Shown here one piece after another: positions 34,524 to 38,347 of a stretch of DNA of 38,347 nt. The DNA is from Gammaproteobacteria bacterium (lineage in GTDB: Bacteria > Pseudomonadota > Gammaproteobacteria > DRLM01): NCBI GenBank assembly GCA_919903055.1, contig CAKKSB010000078.1:1-38347 (forward strand), in the 5' to 3' direction. Below the pieces are notes generated by a model. That model saw nothing but the letters and a program-made list of their open reading frames with translations. It was not told the DNA's origin and made no database searches. Position 1 is the stretch's first letter. Each line of letters opens with the position of its first letter. Both the position numbers and the translations under genes were made by a program.

Positions 34524-35859
34524 ACGCTGGACAGGCTGGAGCCAGCGTATTTTGTCACCGGAATCGGTGCTGCCGGTGTTGTTGGCCTTGTTGGTCAGCG
34601 TGGCGCTGGTAGTGACTTTGCCCCAGGCTTATTCCAACTGGGAAGGCACGCGTGAAGTCATGGGCGAACAGGATTTCGGGCTGCGGCTGTTGCGCGAGCT
34701 TGGAGTGTCCATCGTCGTTTTGTATTGTCTTTTGCTGCGCCGCTATTGGGATATTTTACTCAATCCCGCCGTGGTAAGCAGCATCGCGGTGGTGGGCGCT
34801 TACGTGATATTCGAAGTTATGTATGCGCTGGAGCGCAATTTACCGCTGGTAGTGCCTTTGGCCGGGCTGCGGGTTTTCGAATATCTGCCTTTACTCTTCA
34901 CCGGCATCATGATGGCGAGAATGCCGCAGGGCGAACAGGCATTCCGGCGCTTGGCCCATTATGTGTGCCTGTTCGTATTGATAGAGGGCGTGCTCGGGGT
35001 GATCCAGGCGTTGTATTCGCCCCATTTGTACGGTGTTTCGCTGTTGGGAGGAGGCCGCGCTTTCGGTACTTTCGTCAGCCCCAATGCCTACGGCGCGACC
35101 TTGGCCACTTGCGTGCTGCTGTTTGCCATGAGTAATTGCGCCCGGCTGCGACTCTGGCTTTTCCTATGTGTGATCTTCATCGTACTAAGCGGTTCACGCA
35201 CGGCTTTCGTTTGCACCGCGCTGGTATTGTTCTTTATCGGGTTACGCAGCTTAGCCCCCTGGGAGCGGGTATTAACGCTGTTGCTGACGCCCTTCTTGCT
35301 GGGAGGCGCACTGTGGCTGGGGTCCAGCAAAATCGTCAGCGGCCGGGATATCGAAGGTGAAGGCAGGCTGGAAGCGTGGGCCGACTTGTTAACAAACAAC
35401 GTGCAATCGGTCTGGAATTTATTGTTTGGCTGGGGCTTGGGTTTAGGCTCGAACACCGTCACGGTACTGTTCGGCAACGATGCTTTTACCGGCCAATTCA
35501 CCTCCGACAGCCTTTACATGTATCTGCTCAACGGCTTCGGCCTGATTGGTCTGCTCGCTTATCTGATTGCCTTGGGATGGGTATGGCGGCGCAGCCACCA
35601 TCCCGACAAAACCTTGTTCATATTGTTTCTCCTGTTGGCCGGGGTGCCCTTCAACGCCTGGGAAATGTTTCCACAAAACGCTTTGCTCATGCTGTTATTG
35701 GGTTACGTCGTCGGCTATCCGCAGCGTGACACTGCCCGTGCGCCGTCCGGTATTTCCCGTTACTCCCACTACGGCAATGGCGCGCAGCCGTCAGTCTCGC
35801 CCGTAACCGGCGCGCACCCGCGGCATCCGCTTTCACCCACTATGGAATCACGACGATGA
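34513..35859 (+). CDS. O-antigen ligase/polymerase-like membrane protein (Wzy-type)
   Basis: This integral membrane protein of 448 residues has about eleven hydrophobic segments spread from residue 20 to 415 (for example VLPVLLALLVSVALVVTLP, LWLFLCVIFIVLSGSRTAF, LFILFLLLAGVPFNAWEMF). SGSRTAFVCTAL is the Wzy_C motif typical of O-antigen ligases and polymerases, followed by a large periplasmic loop (about 260-340). It probably polymerises the EPS repeat unit or ligates glycans. The C-terminal about 40 residues are polar, rich in proline and serine. Its start lies inside the end of the co-polymerase gene and its stop overlaps the next gene by four bases. Confidence 0.85.
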   Translation: MLLERWTGWSQRILSPESVLPVLLALLVSVALVVTLPQAYSNWEGTREVMGEQDFGLRLLRELGVSIVVLYCLLLRRYWDILLNPAVVSSIAVVGAYVIFEVMYALERNLPLVVPLAGLRVFEYLPLLFTGIMMARMPQGEQAFRRLAHYVCLFVLIEGVLGVIQALYSPHLYGVSLLGGGRAFGTFVSPNAYGATLATCVLLFAMSNCARLRLWLFLCVIFIVLSGSRTAFVCTALVLFFIGLRSLAPWERVLTLLLTPFLLGGALWLGSSKIVSGRDIEGEGRLEAWADLLTNNVQSVWNLLFGWGLGLGSNTVTVLFGNDAFTGQFTSDSLYMYLLNGFGLIGLLAYLIALGWVWRRSHHPDKTLFILFLLLAGVPFNAWEMFPQNALLMLLLGYVVGYPQRDTARAPSGISRYSHYGNGAQPSVSPVTGAHPRHPLSPTMESRR

Positions 35860-36893
35860 TCGACAGGCTAATTTCGTTGGTAATGCGCAGCGAGCCGCAA
35901 TGGTCTCCGCCTTTGACAGGCGAGCGAGACGCAAAGCCTTCGGCGGGTGTCCACGTCTTGGAACGGGGCAGAGTCGAGGTCAGTAAAAACCCGGCGAAAC
36001 GCGAGCAATCGTTGCCGGCCGTATTCCCCGTCAATCAGCGCGACCTGCGGAATGAGCCACCGGTGGTTTTTCCGGTACCGGACACGCGCGCTTCGGCGGT
36101 GACCATCGTCATTCTTGCCTGCAACGAGGCACGGCATTTACCGCGTTGTCTGGCCCAACTGCCGCGCGGTTACCGGGTGGTGGTCGTCGATTCCGGCAGC
36201 ACCGACGCCACGCCGGAGATCGCCGAGGCGCATGGCTGCGACGTTTATACGCGCGCCTGGCAGGGTTTCGCCGAGCAGCGCAATTTCGCCTTGCGGGAAT
36301 GCGGTGTCCGTACGCCGTGGGTGTTGTTCGTGGATGCCGACGAAATTTATCCCGCCGACTTTTTCGACTGGTTCGAAAGCGAGGTCGCGGAGCGGCCGGC
36401 GATAGACGCCGTGTGGGTACCTTCGTATTTACATCTGCGCGGCAAGCGCCTCGCTCATGCGCCGGGTTATCCCATTTACCATCCGCGGGCGATACGCGTC
36501 GGCAAAGTGCACTTCGTCACCAACCATACCGGGCACGGCGAGAGCATCCCCGCTACCACCGCGACCATCACCGCCGCCATTCCTTATGACCATTATTTTT
36601 ATGACGGCGACATCGTGGGGTGGATGCACAAACATATCGGCAAGGCCCTGCTGGAGGTCGGACTGAAACGCACCGCCGGCGCCCAATTGTCGCGACGAGG
36701 CAAATTGAGTTTGCTGCTCGGCCGCAGCGCGTTGCGCATTCCGGCGCGCTTTCTCTATCACTACGTCTTGCGCGGCGGGTTTCTCGACGGCCGCGCCGGT
36801 TTCGAATTCGCGCTGATGTTCACTTGGTACGAAGCCACGATTTATCTACAGCACAACGCGCAATTGGGGAACAGTCATGACGAGGCAAGTTGA
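35856..36893 (+). CDS. Family 2 glycosyltransferase with N-terminal extension
   Basis: The catalytic GT2 domain starts at about residue 82: AVTIVILACNEARHLPRCL, VVVVDSGSTDATPEIAEAHG, GFAEQRNFAL and the nucleotide-sugar/metal motif VLFVDADEIYP. The C-terminal part (about 190-345) resembles WaaE/KdtX-like transferases, with YHPRAIRVGKVHF. It presumably adds one sugar to the lipid-linked EPS unit. The first about 80 residues are unusual: rich in proline, arginine and valine, with no similarity to GT2 that I can see. The ATG overlapping the previous stop by four bases (ATGA) supports this start, and no internal ATG lies between residue 10 and the domain. Confidence 0.88.
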   Translation: MIDRLISLVMRSEPQWSPPLTGERDAKPSAGVHVLERGRVEVSKNPAKREQSLPAVFPVNQRDLRNEPPVVFPVPDTRASAVTIVILACNEARHLPRCLAQLPRGYRVVVVDSGSTDATPEIAEAHGCDVYTRAWQGFAEQRNFALRECGVRTPWVLFVDADEIYPADFFDWFESEVAERPAIDAVWVPSYLHLRGKRLAHAPGYPIYHPRAIRVGKVHFVTNHTGHGESIPATTATITAAIPYDHYFYDGDIVGWMHKHIGKALLEVGLKRTAGAQLSRRGKLSLLLGRSALRIPARFLYHYVLRGGFLDGRAGFEFALMFTWYEATIYLQHNAQLGNSHDEAS

Positions 36894-38070
36894 TGTCGCG
36901 GTAGTGAGTACGCACGTAGCGCCGGCCTTGGGGTACGGCGGCGTCTCGGTGACGACGGCCGTGCTGACCGGCGCCTGGGCCAAGCTGGGCCATCGTATCT
37001 TGCTGTGCTCATCCGATGCATCCTTGGGTGCGCGCCTGCGGCCCAAGGATGTGAACCTGGGCAGCGCGGTCGAGGTCAGTCTTTACCGCAGCTACGGATT
37101 TCGCCGCTGGGGCTTCGGTCTCGGCGCCATTCCGAAAATCCTCCGCGTCTGCGTGAACGCGCCCCAGGTCTATATTCACGGCATCGCGACGTGGCCCAGC
37201 ACGCTGGCGGCGCTGTTTTGCTGGGGTTTGGGCCGGCCCTTCGTCGTCGCGCCGCGCGGTGGCTTGATGCCGGAGCACGTCATACTCATTCGGCAATCCA
37301 AGCCGCACAAATGGTGGTATTACCGGCTGTTGACCTTGCCCGCCTTGCGCCGCGCCCAGGCCATCCATTGCACCAGCGATGTCGAAGCCGAGGGTGTAAG
37401 ACGGTATGTGGGCGCGGATGCGCCGGTGGTGATCATTCCCAACGGCGTCGACCTGGATCAGATACACGCGTCGCCCGCGCCGCAAACCCCGGGCCTCACG
37501 CTGTGTTTCCTCGGACACATCCTGCCGGAAAAAGGCATCAACGCGTTTTTGCGGGTCTGGCTCACTCAGCGTCGGCCCGGTGACCGCATGTTGATCGCCG
37601 GCCGCGCGAGCGACGGGGCTTATTTCGACGAATTCAAAACCCTGGTCGCCGAAGCACCTGAGGCCGTGTCCTATCACGGCTACCTGGACCGCGCCGGTGT
37701 CAAAAATCTCTTGGCGCAAAGCCATTTTCTAGTTTTGCCGTCGGGACTGGATGCCGGCGGCATGCGCGAAAATTTCGGCAATGTCGTCGCCGAGGCGCTG
37801 GCCGCCGGCCGGCCCGTGCTGGTGTCACGCGGTTTGGCGTGGGACGGCATTGAAGCCGCGGGTGCCGGTTTCGTTTTCGATCTGAATGCCGCCGCCGTCG
37901 GCGCCGCTCTACGGCGCGTGCAAGCGCTTGAGCTAGACGCTTGGCGCGGCATGTCGCGCCGCGCCCGCCGCCACGTCGAAGCGCATCTCAACGTGCACAC
38001 GCTGGCCGCCGAGGCCTGGCGTCTGCTCGTGGCGCCGCAAGCGCTGCCGGCGAATGGAGCGCGGTCATGA
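36877..38070 (+). CDS. GT4 family glycosyltransferase
   Basis: The 397-residue protein has the two Rossmann-like domains of GT-B enzymes. The N-terminal part contains STHVAPALGYGGVSVT, IHGIATWPSTLAALF and VAPRGGLMPEHV, as in many GT4 EPS glycosyltransferases. The C-terminal domain has IPNGVDLDQI, LCFLGHILPEKGI, FGNVVAEALAAGRPVL and VSRGLAW; the last two are the donor-binding part, although the usual ExGFG is MRENFGNV. It overlaps the upstream GT2 gene by 17 bases and the next gene by four (ATGA), so all are translated from one message. Confidence 0.92.
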   Translation: MTRQVDVAVVSTHVAPALGYGGVSVTTAVLTGAWAKLGHRILLCSSDASLGARLRPKDVNLGSAVEVSLYRSYGFRRWGFGLGAIPKILRVCVNAPQVYIHGIATWPSTLAALFCWGLGRPFVVAPRGGLMPEHVILIRQSKPHKWWYYRLLTLPALRRAQAIHCTSDVEAEGVRRYVGADAPVVIIPNGVDLDQIHASPAPQTPGLTLCFLGHILPEKGINAFLRVWLTQRRPGDRMLIAGRASDGAYFDEFKTLVAEAPEAVSYHGYLDRAGVKNLLAQSHFLVLPSGLDAGGMRENFGNVVAEALAAGRPVLVSRGLAWDGIEAAGAGFVFDLNAAAVGAALRRVQALELDAWRGMSRRARRHVEAHLNVHTLAAEAWRLLVAPQALPANGARS

Positions 38071-38347
38071 AAGTAGGCTTGATCGTGCCGACCTTGAACG
38101 CCGGACCAACTTTTGAAAGCTGGCTGGCAGCCTACGCGCAGCAAACCTTCAAACCCGATTACGCGCTGGTGATCGACTCTTCCTCGGAAGACGAGACGGC
38201 GGCGCGCGCGCGCACGCATGGTTTCACGGTGGAGGTCATTCGACGCGAGGCCTTTAATCACGGCACGACCCGCGACTTCGGCGTGTCCTATCTGTCCGAC
38301 GCCGATATTCTGATATTTCTCACTCAGGATGCGGTGCTCGCCGATCC
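38067..38347 (+). CDS. Family 2 glycosyltransferase, rhamnosyltransferase-like (3' end outside window)
   Basis: The gene opens at the ATG at 38067 and continues past the right edge after 93 codons. The start MKVGLIVPTLNAGP, the QQTFKPDYALVIDSSSEDE segment and AFNHGTTRDFGV match the GT2 rhamnosyltransferases (RfbF/WbbL type), where F(N/D)HGxTRN is characteristic. ILIFLTQDAVLAD follows, a family variant of the DXD region. It is part of the EPS operon. Confidence 0.88.
   Translation, partial: MKVGLIVPTLNAGPTFESWLAAYAQQTFKPDYALVIDSSSEDETAARARTHGFTVEVIRREAFNHGTTRDFGVSYLSDADILIFLTQDAVLAD

Overview
The window reads as a chromosomal segment of a GC-rich gammaproteobacterium. Supporting this are the ftsY-ftsE-ftsX-rpoH order, the pilA/pilB-pilC-pilD-coaE-zapD-yacG and pilS-pilR clusters, a bioB-F-H-C-D operon of the BioC/BioH type, and an Allochromatium-type ferredoxin. 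A CIRCE operator before rpoH argues against an enteric relative and fits a Chromatiales-like or neighbouring lineage. The species cannot be named from the sequence alone.

Layout. 1-5.3 kb (minus): the start of a MotA/TolQ/ExbB channel gene cut by the window edge, a 36-residue membrane peptide, then the run M16 peptidase - M16 partner - rsmD - coaD - ferredoxin, whose first four genes overlap by 4-11 bases. 5.4-9.2 kb (plus): ftsY, ftsE, ftsX, rpoH. rpoH has a perfect CIRCE element and a sigma-E-like promoter upstream and a bidirectional terminator downstream. 9.2-14.8 kb (minus): bioB, bioF, bioH, bioC, bioD, with a candidate BirA-type operator over the bioB promoter. 14.7-18.7 kb (plus, mostly): comF, a YfaZ-like porin, a hypothetical protein, a HugZ-like flavin protein, a 49-residue membrane peptide (minus) and a Nudix-ThiE fusion. 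18.7-25.3 kb (minus): yacG, zapD, coaE, pilD, pilC, pilB and pilA. 25.8-26.5 kb (plus): a RelE-like toxin and XRE antitoxin set between copies of a short repeat. 26.8-30.2 kb (minus): pilR, pilS and a PP0621-like protein. 30.2-31.2 kb: a gene-free, AT-richer gap. 31.2 kb to the end (plus): an exopolysaccharide operon with an export lipoprotein, a chain-length/tyrosine-kinase protein, a polymerase/ligase and three glycosyltransferases, the last cut by the window edge.

How the genes work together. PilS-PilR and the sigma-54 promoter of pilA form a closed control loop for type IV pili, while PilB, PilC and PilD assemble them and process prepilin. rpoH appears to integrate repression by HrcA (CIRCE) and activation by envelope stress (sigma-E-like). 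The bio operon makes pimeloyl-ACP (BioC, BioH) and converts it towards biotin (BioF, BioD, BioB); bioA is not in the window.

The most striking observation is in bioF. A DUF559 (Vsr/PD-(D/E)XK-like) endonuclease domain of about 168 residues sits in frame inside a loop of BioF, bounded by palindromic repeats of a family scattered elsewhere in the window. The BioF reading frame and its recognisable active-site residues are intact. It looks like a mobile cassette that lands in a coding sequence without destroying it. A second notable element is a repeat of about 145 bp, present twice, that folds into five consecutive hairpins with compensatory changes between the copies.
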